From Bacteroidales bacterium (lineage in GTDB: Bacteria; Bacteroidota; Bacteroidia; Bacteroidales; Muribaculaceae), in NCBI GenBank assembly GCA_900769345.1, contig CAAGGJ010000046.1, forward strand, positions 1-55,005: DNA of 55,005 nt, read 5' to 3'. Shown piece by piece: positions 42,970-52,988 of the stretch. A program made the translations under genes and the position numbers. Positions within the stretch are counted from its first letter, which is position 1. The number at the start of each line of letters is the position of its first letter. The notes under the pieces are model-generated. The model had not been told where the DNA came from, ran no database searches, and saw nothing but the letters and a program-made list of their open reading frames with translations.

Positions 42970-45900
42970 ATGATATCTTTCTTCAAAAAAGGAGCAACTA
43001 TTTATGTGGTCGAATCCGCCCATGCTCTTTCAACTTCTGAAGCAGAAAAATTCAATTGGCTATTCGACGGAGCCGAAAAAATTGACGATGTGGCGATTCG
43101 TGGCACATTCGTTGGTCCGCGTCGCGAAATGATTACTCCCTGGAGTACGAATGCCGTAGAAATCACTCAAAACATGGGTATTTCCGGCATTTCGCGTATT
43201 GAGGAGTTCACCGTAAGCCGAGTAAAAGAACCCGCGTTCGACAAGATGCTGCAGCGTGTCTACCATTTACTCGACAGCGACACTTTCACCATCACAAAGA
43301 CTCCCGACCCTATTGTCTACATAGACAATATGGAGGAATATAATGTGAAAGAAGGTCTTGCTCTCAGTCCTGAAGAAATCGACTACCTCAAGCAACTAAG
43401 TCAACGCCTCGGTCGTCCTTTGACCGATAGTGAAGTCTTCGGTTTCTCACAGGTCAATTCGGAGCACTGCCGTCACAAAATATTCAATGGCACTTTCATC
43501 ATCGATGGCGAAGAAAAGCCGCTTTCGCTCTTCAAGATGATCAAAAAAACTTCTCAAGAGAATCCTAATAAATTGGTTTCGGCATATAAAGATAATGTAG
43601 CCTTCGTTGAAGGTCCGCAAATCGAGCAGTTTGCGCCGCAATCGCCCGAACGCCCCGATTTCTTTAAAGTCGACACCATCGACTCAGTAATTTCACTCAA
43701 GGCTGAAACCCACAACTTCCCCACCACAGTAGAGCCATTCAATGGTGCTGCCACAGGTTCGGGGGGCGAAATTCGCGACCGCCTCGGTGGTGGTAGAGCA
43801 AGCTTGCCTTTGGCAGGTACTGCCGTTTATATGACTTCATATCCACGCACCGAAGCCGAACGCAAATGGGAACTCTGCACTATGCCTCCTCGCCCTTGGC
43901 TTTACCAAACTCCCGAAGAAATTCTTATCAAAGCCTCTAACGGCGCAAGCGACTTCGGCAATAAGTTCGGTCAGCCGCTTATCTGTGGTTCGCTTCTTAC
44001 TTTCGAGCACGAGGAAGGCAAAGAACAGTTTGCTTACGACAAGGTGATTATGCTCGCCGGTGGCGTAGGCTTCGCCAACAAGCGCGATGCAATCAAAGGC
44101 ACTCCAAAACCTCACGAAAAAGTGGTGCTTATGGGTGGTGACAACTATCGCATAGGTATGGGTGGCGGTGCCGTATCTTCGGTTAACACCGGACAATACG
44201 ACAATGCCATTGAACTCAACGCTGTGCAACGCGCCAACCCTGAAATGCAAAAACGCGTTTCTAATGTGATTCGCGCACTTGCCGAATCGCCCGAAAACCC
44301 CATCATTTCTATCCACGACCACGGTGCAGGCGGTCACTTAAATGCCCTTTCGGAACTCGTGGAAGAAACCGGTGGTAAAATCAACATCGATGCTCTTCCC
44401 GTAGGCGACCCCACACTTTCTTCGAAGGAAATCGTGGGCAACGAATCGCAAGAACGCATGGGTATGGTGGTAGAAGAAAAGGACATCGAACTCATCAAGA
44501 AGATTGCCGACCGCGAGCGTGCTCCGTTCTATGTAGTGGGCGAAACCACCGGCGACGACCGCTTCGTGTTTGAGCAAAAAGATGGTGTTAAGCCTATCGA
44601 TCTCGGCATGAAGGATATGTTCGGCAGCTCTCCAAAGACTATCATGACCGACACCACTACCCCGCGCAAACTCAAAAAGATTAAATACGAAAAAGGCAAA
44701 GTTAACGAGTATGTAGAAAACCTTCTTCAACTCGAAAGTGTGGCTTGCAAGGACTGGTTAACCAACAAGGTAGACCGTTCTATCACCGGCAAAATTGCTC
44801 GCCAACAATGCCAAGGCGAAATACAACTTCCGCTAAGCGACTGCGGTGTGGTAGCACTCGACTACACCGGCACTGTGGGCATTGCCACCTCTATAGGCCA
44901 TGCTCCTCAAGCTGCTCTCATCGACCCTGCTGCAGGTTCGGTGCTCGCTATTGCCGAATCGCTCACCAATTTAGTGGGTGCTAACCTCAACGGTGGTCTC
45001 TCGGCAGTTTCGTTGAGTGCCAACTGGATGTGGCCTTGCCGTAACCTCGGCGAAGATGCAGGTTTGTATGCTGCAGTTAAGGCTTGCAGCGACTTTGCTT
45101 GCGCTCTTGGCATAAACATCCCCACCGGCAAGGACAGTTTGTCAATGACCCAAAAATATGGCAAGAAGAAAGTTCTCGCTCCGGGCACCGTAATCATCTC
45201 GGCTGCCGGTGAAGTGAAGGATGTAAAGAAAACTGTCACGCCTGTTGTTGCCAATAAGAAGAGCACTCTCTATTACATCGATTTCACCAATAGCGCCATG
45301 CAACTTGGTGGCTCGGCTTTCGCTCAGTCAATCAATTATCTCGGCACCGAAGCTCCTCAAATCGCTTCGCCCGAGTATTTTGCCAACGCATTTAATGCCG
45401 TTCAAAATTTGGTCGACAACAATTTACTTCTTGCCGCTCACGACGTTTCGGCGGGTGGCGTTATCACCACTCTACTCGAAATGACATTCGCAAACACTAA
45501 CGGTGGTCTTAATGTGGATTTGAGCGAACTCGATGCCAAGGATTTAGAAACAGCTCTGTTCTCCGAAAATCCCGCACTCGTGGTTCAAGTTGCCAATGCT
45601 AAATGCAAAGCCGTAGAACACATTCTTGCCGAATGTGGCGTTAAGTTTATCGCAATAGGCGAAACATCGCCCGAACGCGCTGTGATAGTGAACTACGATG
45701 GTGAAGAATATCTCTTCGGAATCGATTACCTCCGCGACCTTTGGTTCAAATCGTCATATCTTCTCGACATCAAGCAAAGTGGCAAAAAGTGTGCTAAAGA
45801 TCGTTACAACAACTATAAGAAACAACCCATACGCATAAAGTTGCCTAAGGGATTCTCCGGTAAAGCTACCGACTTGGGCATCACCGGATTTAAGCACAAC

Positions 45901-46662
45901 CCATCGGGCATAAAGGCTGCTATTATTCGCGAAAAAGGCGTTAACGGCGACCGCGAAATGGCTTACTCTCTCTATTATGCCGGATTCGACGTTAAGGATG
46001 TGCACATGACCGACTTGATTTCGGGCCGAGAAACACTCGACGATGTAAATATGATAGTGTTCTGCGGTGGTTTCTCTAATAGCGACGTTCTCGGTTCGGC
46101 TAAGGGCTGGGCCGGAGGTATCCTTTGGAACGAAAAAGCCAAGGAAACCATCGAACGCTTCTACTCTCGCCCCGACACTTTGAGTCTTGGCATCTGCAAC
46201 GGCTGCCAAGTGATGATAGAGCTCAACCTCATCAATCCTGAGCATAGCCAGCGTCCTCGCATGGAGCACAACAATAGCCACAAGTTCGAATCTAACTTCT
46301 TGGGGGTTACTATTCCCGAAAACAACTCGGTTATGTTCGGAAGTCTTGCCGGTTCGAAACTCGGCATTTGGGTAGCTCACGGCGAAGGCAAGTTCCACCT
46401 GCCTGAAGACATCAGCAAATACAATGTGGTGGCAAAATATAGCTACAACAGCTATCCTGCCAATCCTAACGGCTCGCCAAAAGCCATTGCCGGTCTTTGC
46501 TCTGCCGATGGTCGCCATTTGGCTATGATGCCTCACCTCGAGAGAGCTATCTTCCCATGGCAATGCGCTTACTACCCCGCTGCTCGCCGTGCCGACGAAG
46601 TAACCCCATGGGTAGAAGCATTCGTTAATGCTCGCAAATGGATTGAAAACATCAAGAAATAA
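42970..46662 (+). CDS. purL: Phosphoribosylformylglycinamidine synthase (single-chain PurL)
   Basis: PurL converts FGAR and glutamine to FGAM in purine synthesis. The 1230 residues hold an N-terminal PurS-like domain, a linker and two AIRS-type halves (KAETHNFPTTVEPFNGAATGSGGEIRD, cited by its THNFPTTVEPFNGA core, and HDHGAGGHLNALSEL; later HDVSAGGVITTLLEM). A C-terminal glutaminase domain follows. Its nucleophile is the first cysteine of LGICNGCQVM (about 1074), and AHGEGKF carries the histidine. Bacteroidota use this large form where Bacillus has PurS/Q/L. It is monocistronic, with a strong terminator at 46730. Confidence 0.97.
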   Translation: MISFFKKGATIYVVESAHALSTSEAEKFNWLFDGAEKIDDVAIRGTFVGPRREMITPWSTNAVEITQNMGISGISRIEEFTVSRVKEPAFDKMLQRVYHLLDSDTFTITKTPDPIVYIDNMEEYNVKEGLALSPEEIDYLKQLSQRLGRPLTDSEVFGFSQVNSEHCRHKIFNGTFIIDGEEKPLSLFKMIKKTSQENPNKLVSAYKDNVAFVEGPQIEQFAPQSPERPDFFKVDTIDSVISLKAETHNFPTTVEPFNGAATGSGGEIRDRLGGGRASLPLAGTAVYMTSYPRTEAERKWELCTMPPRPWLYQTPEEILIKASNGASDFGNKFGQPLICGSLLTFEHEEGKEQFAYDKVIMLAGGVGFANKRDAIKGTPKPHEKVVLMGGDNYRIGMGGGAVSSVNTGQYDNAIELNAVQRANPEMQKRVSNVIRALAESPENPIISIHDHGAGGHLNALSELVEETGGKINIDALPVGDPTLSSKEIVGNESQERMGMVVEEKDIELIKKIADRERAPFYVVGETTGDDRFVFEQKDGVKPIDLGMKDMFGSSPKTIMTDTTTPRKLKKIKYEKGKVNEYVENLLQLESVACKDWLTNKVDRSITGKIARQQCQGEIQLPLSDCGVVALDYTGTVGIATSIGHAPQAALIDPAAGSVLAIAESLTNLVGANLNGGLSAVSLSANWMWPCRNLGEDAGLYAAVKACSDFACALGINIPTGKDSLSMTQKYGKKKVLAPGTVIISAAGEVKDVKKTVTPVVANKKSTLYYIDFTNSAMQLGGSAFAQSINYLGTEAPQIASPEYFANAFNAVQNLVDNNLLLAAHDVSAGGVITTLLEMTFANTNGGLNVDLSELDAKDLETALFSENPALVVQVANAKCKAVEHILAECGVKFIAIGETSPERAVIVNYDGEEYLFGIDYLRDLWFKSSYLLDIKQSGKKCAKDRYNNYKKQPIRIKLPKGFSGKATDLGITGFKHNPSGIKAAIIREKGVNGDREMAYSLYYAGFDVKDVHMTDLISGRETLDDVNMIVFCGGFSNSDVLGSAKGWAGGILWNEKAKETIERFYSRPDTLSLGICNGCQVMIELNLINPEHSQRPRMEHNNSHKFESNFLGVTIPENNSVMFGSLAGSKLGIWVAHGEGKFHLPEDISKYNVVAKYSYNSYPANPNGSPKAIAGLCSADGRHLAMMPHLERAIFPWQCAYYPAARRADEVTPWVEAFVNARKWIENIKK

Positions 46663-46729
46663 GCTTACTCAGTATAACACCTTTATTGCCCGGCATTAAT
46701 TGCCCATGGCAATCAACCCTTATCTATAC

Positions 46730-46779
46730 CGAATCGTCAAAGAGTAAAAAAAAACACTTTTTGGCGATTCGTATTTTTC
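46730..46779 (+). terminator. Terminator of purL
   Basis: A 16-base stem with two G-U pairs (46730-46745 with 46756-46771) is followed by TATTTTT. Confidence 0.9.
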
Positions 46780-46897
46780 ATTAATTAAACAAAGCTGCAG
46801 TTGTTCGACTCAGATAACAGGTGACTTTTTCAGAAAAATAATTGTAAAATAATCTCATTTTAAGCGCCTATTATTCTTTTATATAGTCAATTTTTAA

Positions 46898-46905
46898 TAA
46901 TTTTG
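46898..46905 (+). promoter_or_regulatory. -7 element of purH
   Basis: TAATTTTG matches the consensus, 34 bases before ATG 46940. The -33 element is weak. Confidence 0.6.
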
Positions 46906-46939
46906 CAGTGGATTAAAAAAAACGCGTTTATTTTTTATT

Positions 46940-48466
46940 ATGACAGGCAACAAAAAAATCAAAACTGCTCTCGTCTCAGTGTTTTACAAAGACGGACTCG
47001 ACCAAATTCTTAAAGTTCTTAACGACAATGGCGTAAAGTTCCTTTCTACAGGCGGAACACAATCATTTATCCAAAGCCTTGGTTATGAATGTGAAGCTGT
47101 AGAAGACCTCACCGGCTATCCTTCAATCCTTGGCGGTCGCGTAAAGACTTTGCACCCTAAAGTGTTTGGCGGCATACTCAACCGTCGCGACAACGAAGGC
47201 GACAAAGAGCAGATTGCAAAATACGACATACCCGAAATCGACTTGGTTATTGTCGATCTATACCCATTTGAAGAAACTGTAGCATCGGGCGCAAGCGATG
47301 CCGACATTATCGAGAAAATCGATATAGGTGGCATCTCGCTGATTCGCGCTGCTGCTAAAAACTATAACGACGTGGTCATAGTAGCCTCAAAAGCTCAATA
47401 TCAACCACTCTACGACCGCCTCGTGGCTAACGGCAATGCCGAAACCACTCTCGAAGATCGTCGTTGGTTCGCCAAAGAAGCTTTCGCCGTTTCAAGCGCC
47501 TACGACTCGCACATTTTCTCTTATTTCGATGACAATAATGCCTCGGCACTTCGCTTTGCCCTCGACAACCCCAAGACTATGCGCTATGGCGAAAATCCTC
47601 ATCAGAAAGGTTATTTCTTCGGCGATTTCAACCAGATGTTCGACCAGCTCCACGGCAAAGAAATCTCTTATAACAACCTTCTCGACATCGACGCCGCAGT
47701 AAATCTTATCAGCGACTTCTCAGAAACCACTTTCGCTGTGCTCAAGCACAACAATGCTTGTGGTCTCGCTTCCCGTCCTACCGTTCTTGAAGCTTGGAAA
47801 GACGCTCTTGCAGGCGACCCTGTTTCGGCCTTTGGCGGTGTGCTTATCACTAATGCCGAAATAGATGCTGCCACTGCCGAAGAAATGAATAAAATATTCT
47901 TCGAAGTGTGCATCGCCCCTTCTTACACCGACGAAGCTCTTCAAATATTGAAACAAAAGAAAAATCGCATCATATTGGTAATCAAGCCATTCAATCGTCC
48001 TGACACTCAGGTGCGTTCGTGCCTCAATGGCGCTTTGGTGCAACAACGCGATAATTATGTAGAGACCGTTGCCGACCTCAAGCAAGCCACCGACAAGGCC
48101 ATTACCGATGAGCAAGCTCAAGACCTTCTTTTCGCCAACAAGATAGTGAAACACAGCAAGAGCAATGCTATAGTTTTGGCTAAGAACAAGCAACTTGTGG
48201 CAAGCGGCATAGGTCAGACATCGCGCGTAGATGCATTGAAGCAAGCCATCGAAAAAGCTCACAGCTTTGAGTTCGACCTTAACGAAGCTGTTATGGCATC
48301 CGATGCATTCTTCCCATTTGCCGACTGCGTAGAGATAGCTCACAAGGCAGGCATCACAGCAGTGATTCAGCCCGGCGGCAGCATCCGCGACAACGAAACA
48401 GTCGACTACTGCAACAAAAACGGCATTGCTATGGTTATGACCGGTGTTCGCCACTTTAAGCACTAA
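46940..48466 (+). CDS. purH: Bifunctional AICAR transformylase / IMP cyclohydrolase
   Basis: PurH carries out the last two steps to IMP. The 508 residues have an N-terminal MGS-like cyclohydrolase domain (about 1-145; STGGTQSFI near 34 and GGRVKTLHPKVFGGIL near 66). The AICAR transformylase domain follows (RYGENPHQKGYFFG; LKHNNACGLA with the catalytic Lys-His pair near 268; DPVSAFGGVLI; QPGGSIRD near the C-terminus). mreB starts 61 bases downstream without an obvious terminator, so read-through into the shape genes is possible. Confidence 0.97.
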   Translation: MTGNKKIKTALVSVFYKDGLDQILKVLNDNGVKFLSTGGTQSFIQSLGYECEAVEDLTGYPSILGGRVKTLHPKVFGGILNRRDNEGDKEQIAKYDIPEIDLVIVDLYPFEETVASGASDADIIEKIDIGGISLIRAAAKNYNDVVIVASKAQYQPLYDRLVANGNAETTLEDRRWFAKEAFAVSSAYDSHIFSYFDDNNASALRFALDNPKTMRYGENPHQKGYFFGDFNQMFDQLHGKEISYNNLLDIDAAVNLISDFSETTFAVLKHNNACGLASRPTVLEAWKDALAGDPVSAFGGVLITNAEIDAATAEEMNKIFFEVCIAPSYTDEALQILKQKKNRIILVIKPFNRPDTQVRSCLNGALVQQRDNYVETVADLKQATDKAITDEQAQDLLFANKIVKHSKSNAIVLAKNKQLVASGIGQTSRVDALKQAIEKAHSFEFDLNEAVMASDAFFPFADCVEIAHKAGITAVIQPGGSIRDNETVDYCNKNGIAMVMTGVRHFKH

Positions 48467-48527
48467 TCAATGTCGATGCAAAACATTATTTTTTAGAAAC
48501 AAACTATTATTTTTTCGACTATTTATT

Positions 48528-49547
48528 ATGGGACTTTTCTCATTAACTAAAGAAATAGCTATTGACTTAGGAACAGCCAATACCCTCATCATTCACAACG
48601 ATAAGATTGTGATAGATGAGCCATCGATTGTAGCACTCGACTCTATCACCGGCAAGCTGATTGCCGTGGGTAAAGAAGCCCGCCAAATGCAAGGCAAAGA
48701 ACCCGCCGGCATTCGCACCGTGCGTCCCTTGAGAAAGGGCGTTATCGCCGACTTTAATGCTGCCGAACTTATGATTCGCGGCCTTGTGAAGAAAGCAAGT
48801 TCTAAAAGCAATTGGTTCGCACCATCACTTCGTATGGTGGTTGGTATTCCTTCCGGCTCTACCGAAGTAGAAATCCGCGCCGTACGCGACTCTTCGGAGC
48901 ACGCCGGTGGTCGCGATGTGTATATGATTTACGAACCTATGGCTGCTGCCCTCGGTATCGGTCTCGACGTAGAAGCCCCCGAAGGCAATATGATTGTGGA
49001 CATAGGTGGCGGTAGCTCTGAAATCGCTGTTATCTCTCTCGGTGGTATCGTAAGCAACAAGAGTATTCAGATTGCCGGCGATGACCTCACCGAAGACATT
49101 CGCGAGCACATGCGCCGCGCTCACAACCTTCGCGTGGGCGAACGCACTGCCGAACAAATAAAAATCAACGTAGGTTCGGCGCTTACCGAACTCGAAAATC
49201 CGCCCGAAGACTACATAGTGCGTGGTCCTAACCAGGTTACAGCCCTTCCTCTCGAAGTGCCGGTTTCTTATCAGGAAATATGCCACTGCATTGAGAAGAC
49301 CATTTCTAAAATCGAAGCCGCCGTGCTTAGCGCTCTCGAGCAAACTCCATCCGAGCTTTACTCCGACATCGTTAAGAATGGTATTTACCTCGCCGGTGGT
49401 GGTGCGCTTATTCGTGGTTTGGACAAGCGTTTTACCGACAAAATAGGTATCAAGTTCCACATCGCCGAAGATCCTCTTCTCTCGGTTGCCAAGGGTACGG
49501 GCGTAGCATTGAAGAATATCAAGCGATTTAAATTCCTTATTCGATAA
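48528..49547 (+). CDS. mreB: Rod shape-determining protein MreB
   Basis: MreB is the bacterial actin that guides lateral wall synthesis. The 339 residues start with MGLFSLTKEIAIDLGTANTL, an amphipathic N-terminus and the phosphate-1 loop. MIVDIGGGSSEIAVISLGG is phosphate-2, and GIYLAGGGALIRGLD is the adenosine motif. I choose ATG 48528; a frame open from 48444 overlaps purH and is not conserved. It begins the mreBCD-mrdA cluster. A hairpin separates it from mreC and may raise mreB message over the rest. Confidence 0.96.
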   Translation: MGLFSLTKEIAIDLGTANTLIIHNDKIVIDEPSIVALDSITGKLIAVGKEARQMQGKEPAGIRTVRPLRKGVIADFNAAELMIRGLVKKASSKSNWFAPSLRMVVGIPSGSTEVEIRAVRDSSEHAGGRDVYMIYEPMAAALGIGLDVEAPEGNMIVDIGGGSSEIAVISLGGIVSNKSIQIAGDDLTEDIREHMRRAHNLRVGERTAEQIKINVGSALTELENPPEDYIVRGPNQVTALPLEVPVSYQEICHCIEKTISKIEAAVLSALEQTPSELYSDIVKNGIYLAGGGALIRGLDKRFTDKIGIKFHIAEDPLLSVAKGTGVALKNIKRFKFLIR

Positions 49548-49567
49548 GCGAATTTTCACATATGTGT

Positions 49568-49613
49568 ATATGCGCAAGAAGGCTTTGATTTTTCATTGCC
49601 TTCTCGTGCGTAT
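49568..49613 (+). terminator. Intercistronic hairpin between mreB and mreC
   Basis: A 16-base stem with two G-U pairs and one mismatch (49568-49583 with 49598-49613) follows mreB. No continuous T-run comes after it, so it looks more like an attenuating or mRNA-stabilising hairpin than a full stop. Confidence 0.6.
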
Positions 49614-49675
49614 CTATAGAGCATTTGTTCATTTTGTTTTTACTTTTATCTTCTATACAAACCCCGTCAAGATAA

Positions 49676-50533
49676 GTGAAAGAGCTGCTTAATTTTTTCA
49701 TAAAGCATAGTCATTGGTTTATATTCATTTTCTATATGTTTATAAGCTGCTACTTGCTGTTCCACAACAATCCTTATCAGCAACACGTCTACCTTACATC
49801 GGCCAATGCCATCTCAGCATCGGTCTACAATGGCACGAGCAGCATCACTTCGTACTTCAATTTGCGCGACATCAACGAAGACCTTCAGGAACGAAATGCG
49901 CTGCTCGAACTTGAAGTGATAAGCTTGCGTAATCAGGTCAACGACCTTCGACTTGCCACTGCCGATAGCACCACCATCCCCGACGATATGCAGCATATCG
50001 ACTTTATCCTGGCTCGTGTTATCAGCAACAGCATCTCGTCGCCACACAACTATATAACCATCAATCGCGGTTCGAAACAAGGCATTAAGCCCGAAATGGG
50101 TATAGTGGACCAAAACGGTGTGGTGGGTACTGTAGATGTAGTGGGACCGAATGCTTCGAGAGTTATATCCCTGCTTAACACCAACTTCCGCCTATCGTGC
50201 AAAGTGAAAGGAAGTGACTCATTTGGCTCTTTGGTGTGGGACGGCGTTAGCCCCTACCATGCTCAACTCGAAGGTATGCCTCGACATGTGCAGTATCATC
50301 GCGGCGACACCATTGTAACAAGCGGTTACTCGTCGGTGTTCCCCGAAGGAATAATTGTGGGCATTATCGATAGCGACAAAAAAGAAGCTACCGACAACTT
50401 TATCTCACTCCGAATTAAGCTTACCACCGATTTCACTCAACTAAGCACAGTGAGAGCCATCAGCAGTGAACTTAAAGACGAACTCGATATGCTCGAAGAG
50501 CAAGAAAGTGGAAAGGAGGGCAAAGAAAAATGA
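49676..50533 (+). CDS. mreC: Rod shape-determining protein MreC
   Basis: MreC is the periplasmic scaffold of the elongation complex. The 285 residues start with a GTG codon and have one membrane segment (about 12-32, WFIFIFYMFISCYLLF). A coiled coil follows (about 55-90, LQERNALLELEVISLRNQV), then the beta-domain with INRGSKQGIKPEMGIVDQNGVVG and GDTIVTSGYSSVFPEGI. It ends in an acidic tail. Its stop overlaps the mreD start by 4 bases (ATGA). Confidence 0.94.
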   Translation: MKELLNFFIKHSHWFIFIFYMFISCYLLFHNNPYQQHVYLTSANAISASVYNGTSSITSYFNLRDINEDLQERNALLELEVISLRNQVNDLRLATADSTTIPDDMQHIDFILARVISNSISSPHNYITINRGSKQGIKPEMGIVDQNGVVGTVDVVGPNASRVISLLNTNFRLSCKVKGSDSFGSLVWDGVSPYHAQLEGMPRHVQYHRGDTIVTSGYSSVFPEGIIVGIIDSDKKEATDNFISLRIKLTTDFTQLSTVRAISSELKDELDMLEEQESGKEGKEK

Positions 50534-51048
50534 CACGCAACATCATACACTTCGTAATACTATTCTTCGTGCTCGTTTTGGCACAAGCCATATGCAGCAA
50601 GATTTGCTTGTTCAACGTTGCCGTACCTATCATTTTCATATATTTCATCATCCGTCTGCCTCTCAGTTTGGGAGTGAACTGGTTGATGACCATTTCATTC
50701 TTCATAGGACTGGTTATCGACATTTTTAACAATTCTCTGGGTATGAATGCCCTATCGTGCGTGATTCTTGCCATTACCAAGCGACCTGTGTTCCGGCTCT
50801 ACTTCCCTCGCGAGGACGATATCACCGACACCATTCCGTCGATCGACTCGCTTGGACTTAGCGTCTATTTCCGCTTTATGAGCTCACTCACACTCATCTA
50901 TTGCGCGCTGCTTTTTGGCATTCAGGCGTTTTCGCTTATGAACATAAGTCTGACCATACTCCGAATTGCCGCCAGCAGCTTGCTTAGCATTATTTTAATT
51001 TTAGGTATCGACAGTTTATCAGCCAACCATCGTGAGAAAAGATTATAG
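50530..51048 (+). CDS. mreD: Rod shape-determining protein MreD
   Basis: MreD is the integral membrane partner of MreC. The 172 residues are almost all hydrophobic, with about five membrane helices (5-22, 27-45, 52-80, 110-130, 135-158). Sequence conservation in this family is low, so the call rests on size, topology and position between mreC (4-base overlap) and the PBP2 gene (17-base overlap). No other family fits better. Confidence 0.9.
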   Translation: MTRNIIHFVILFFVLVLAQAICSKICLFNVAVPIIFIYFIIRLPLSLGVNWLMTISFFIGLVIDIFNNSLGMNALSCVILAITKRPVFRLYFPREDDITDTIPSIDSLGLSVYFRFMSSLTLIYCALLFGIQAFSLMNISLTILRIAASSLLSIILILGIDSLSANHREKRL

Positions 51049-52891
51049 GTTAGAAAAACGAAAGTTTGTGATAGGTGGCTTCATCTTTATCTTAATATTG
51101 ATATATATGGTGAGGCTATTCAATCTCCAAGTATGCGACAGCACATACAAGGAAAATGCCGACAGCAATGCTTTCATGAAAAAAACCATATACCCTTCGA
51201 GAGGATACATCTACGACCGCAACGGGCGCCTTGTGGTGTTTAACCAACCCGCCTACGATGTGGTGATGATTCCTCGCGATGTTCTCCCTTTCGACACTAT
51301 CGACTTCTGCAAGACCCTTCGCATCACTCGCGAAGAATTCGACAAACGAATATCCGACCTCAAGGATCCTCGCAAGAATCCCAACTACTCATCGTATTCT
51401 CAGCAAACCTTCATGAGCCAACTTTCGGCTCAAGACTATGGCCGACTTCAAGAAAAATTATATCGATTCCCGGGATTTTTTATTCAGCGCCGCATTTTGC
51501 GCCAATACAATTATCAAAATGCCGCAAACATCCTCGGAAACATTCGCGAAGTTAACCAAAACGACATCGATAACGACGACTACTATCGCCCGGGCGACTA
51601 TACCGGCGACCTCGGCGTGGAAAAAAGTTACGAAAAAGAGTTGCGTGGACGCAAAGGTGTGGAAATACTCATTAGAGATGCTTATGGCAAGATAAAAGGC
51701 AGCTACGACAACGGTCGCCACGACATCAACCCTATTGCCGGCAAGGATTTGACCCTAAGCATCGATATCGAACTTCAAAAATATGGCGAAGAGCTGATGC
51801 AGAACAAGATTGGCGCCATAGTAGCTATCGAGCCCGCTACAGGCGAAATTTTGGCTCTCGTGTCAAGCCCTACCTACGACCCCAACATACTTGTAGGTCG
51901 CGAACGCGGCAAACACTATCGCGAACTCGTTAACGATAAGTACAAACCTCTCTTCGATCGTTCTATTATGGCTGCATATCCTCCGGGATCTACCTTCAAG
52001 CCATCGCAAGGCTTGATTTTCCGCCAAGAAGGCATAGTCACTCCGCACACTCTCTTCCCGTGCTATCACGGCTACATTTCCGGACGTCTGAAAGTGGGTT
52101 GCCATGGTCACCCTTCTCCTATTGCGCTAAAACCGGCATTGCAGACTTCATGCAACGCTTATTTCTGCTGGGGATTGAAGAATATGATCGACCGAAAAAG
52201 CAAATATGGCAGCTCTTCTAAAGCCTTCGAAGTGTGGAAAAACCATCTCGTGAGCATGGGTTACGGTTATCGTCTCGGCATCGACCTGCCGAGTGAAAGC
52301 CGTGGATTCATCCCCAATAGCAAGTTCTACGATAAGGTATATGGCGAAAACCATTGGAAGGCCAATACCATCATCTCTATCGCCATCGGCCAAGGTGAAG
52401 TGCTCGCCACTCCTCTGCAGATAGCCAATCTCTGCGCCACTATCGCCAACCGCGGTTATTTCTACACACCTCACGTGGTGAAAGCTGTGAAAGGTGGGAA
52501 AATAGACAAAGCATATAAAGAGAAACATGTACCCACCGTAAGCAGCAACTATTACGATGAAGTTGCTGAGGGTATGCGCATGGCTGTAACCGGCGGTACT
52601 TGCCGCCGCGCCGAGTTCTCCGACTCTATAAAGGTATGCGGTAAAACCGGTACGGCTCAGAACCCACACGGTCGAGACCACTCCGCATTCATGGGTTTTG
52701 CTCCGATGGAAAACCCCAAAATCGCAATTGCAGTATATGTAGAAAATGCCGGCTTCGGTGCCACTTATGGCGTGCCTATCGGTTCGCTGATGATGGAGAA
52801 ATATCTCACTGGCACGGTAAAGCGGCTCGACCTGGAGCAGAGCATGAAGAGCGCCAACACCATTATCTACAGTGGCGTTCGCAAGCACTAA
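51032..52891 (+). CDS. mrdA: Penicillin-binding protein 2 (elongation transpeptidase)
   Basis: PBP2 crosslinks peptidoglycan during elongation. The 619 residues begin at a GTG inside mreD and have one anchor helix (about 11-31). A dimerisation/pedestal domain (YPSRGYIYDRNGRLVVFNQPA near 50) precedes the transpeptidase domain. The active serine is S320 in PPGSTFKPSQG with K323. SCNAYF is the SxN motif, and KTGTAQ starts at K538. rodA, which usually follows in this cluster, is absent; an ACT-domain gene comes next after 97 bases. Confidence 0.96.
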   Translation: MRKDYRLEKRKFVIGGFIFILILIYMVRLFNLQVCDSTYKENADSNAFMKKTIYPSRGYIYDRNGRLVVFNQPAYDVVMIPRDVLPFDTIDFCKTLRITREEFDKRISDLKDPRKNPNYSSYSQQTFMSQLSAQDYGRLQEKLYRFPGFFIQRRILRQYNYQNAANILGNIREVNQNDIDNDDYYRPGDYTGDLGVEKSYEKELRGRKGVEILIRDAYGKIKGSYDNGRHDINPIAGKDLTLSIDIELQKYGEELMQNKIGAIVAIEPATGEILALVSSPTYDPNILVGRERGKHYRELVNDKYKPLFDRSIMAAYPPGSTFKPSQGLIFRQEGIVTPHTLFPCYHGYISGRLKVGCHGHPSPIALKPALQTSCNAYFCWGLKNMIDRKSKYGSSSKAFEVWKNHLVSMGYGYRLGIDLPSESRGFIPNSKFYDKVYGENHWKANTIISIAIGQGEVLATPLQIANLCATIANRGYFYTPHVVKAVKGGKIDKAYKEKHVPTVSSNYYDEVAEGMRMAVTGGTCRRAEFSDSIKVCGKTGTAQNPHGRDHSAFMGFAPMENPKIAIAVYVENAGFGATYGVPIGSLMMEKYLTGTVKRLDLEQSMKSANTIIYSGVRKH

Positions 52892-52988
52892 TCAGAGGCA
52901 AATTCACTACACACGAATTGCGCTAACTGTATAAAACTAACAACATTAAATAACAAGATTATTTTAGGTATTTAAATTTTTCAATTCT

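Noticed and set aside
43090..43115. TGGCAC-N5-TTGGT inside purL as a third sigma-54 site
   Set aside because: It lies in coding sequence and lacks the essential GC of the -12 box.
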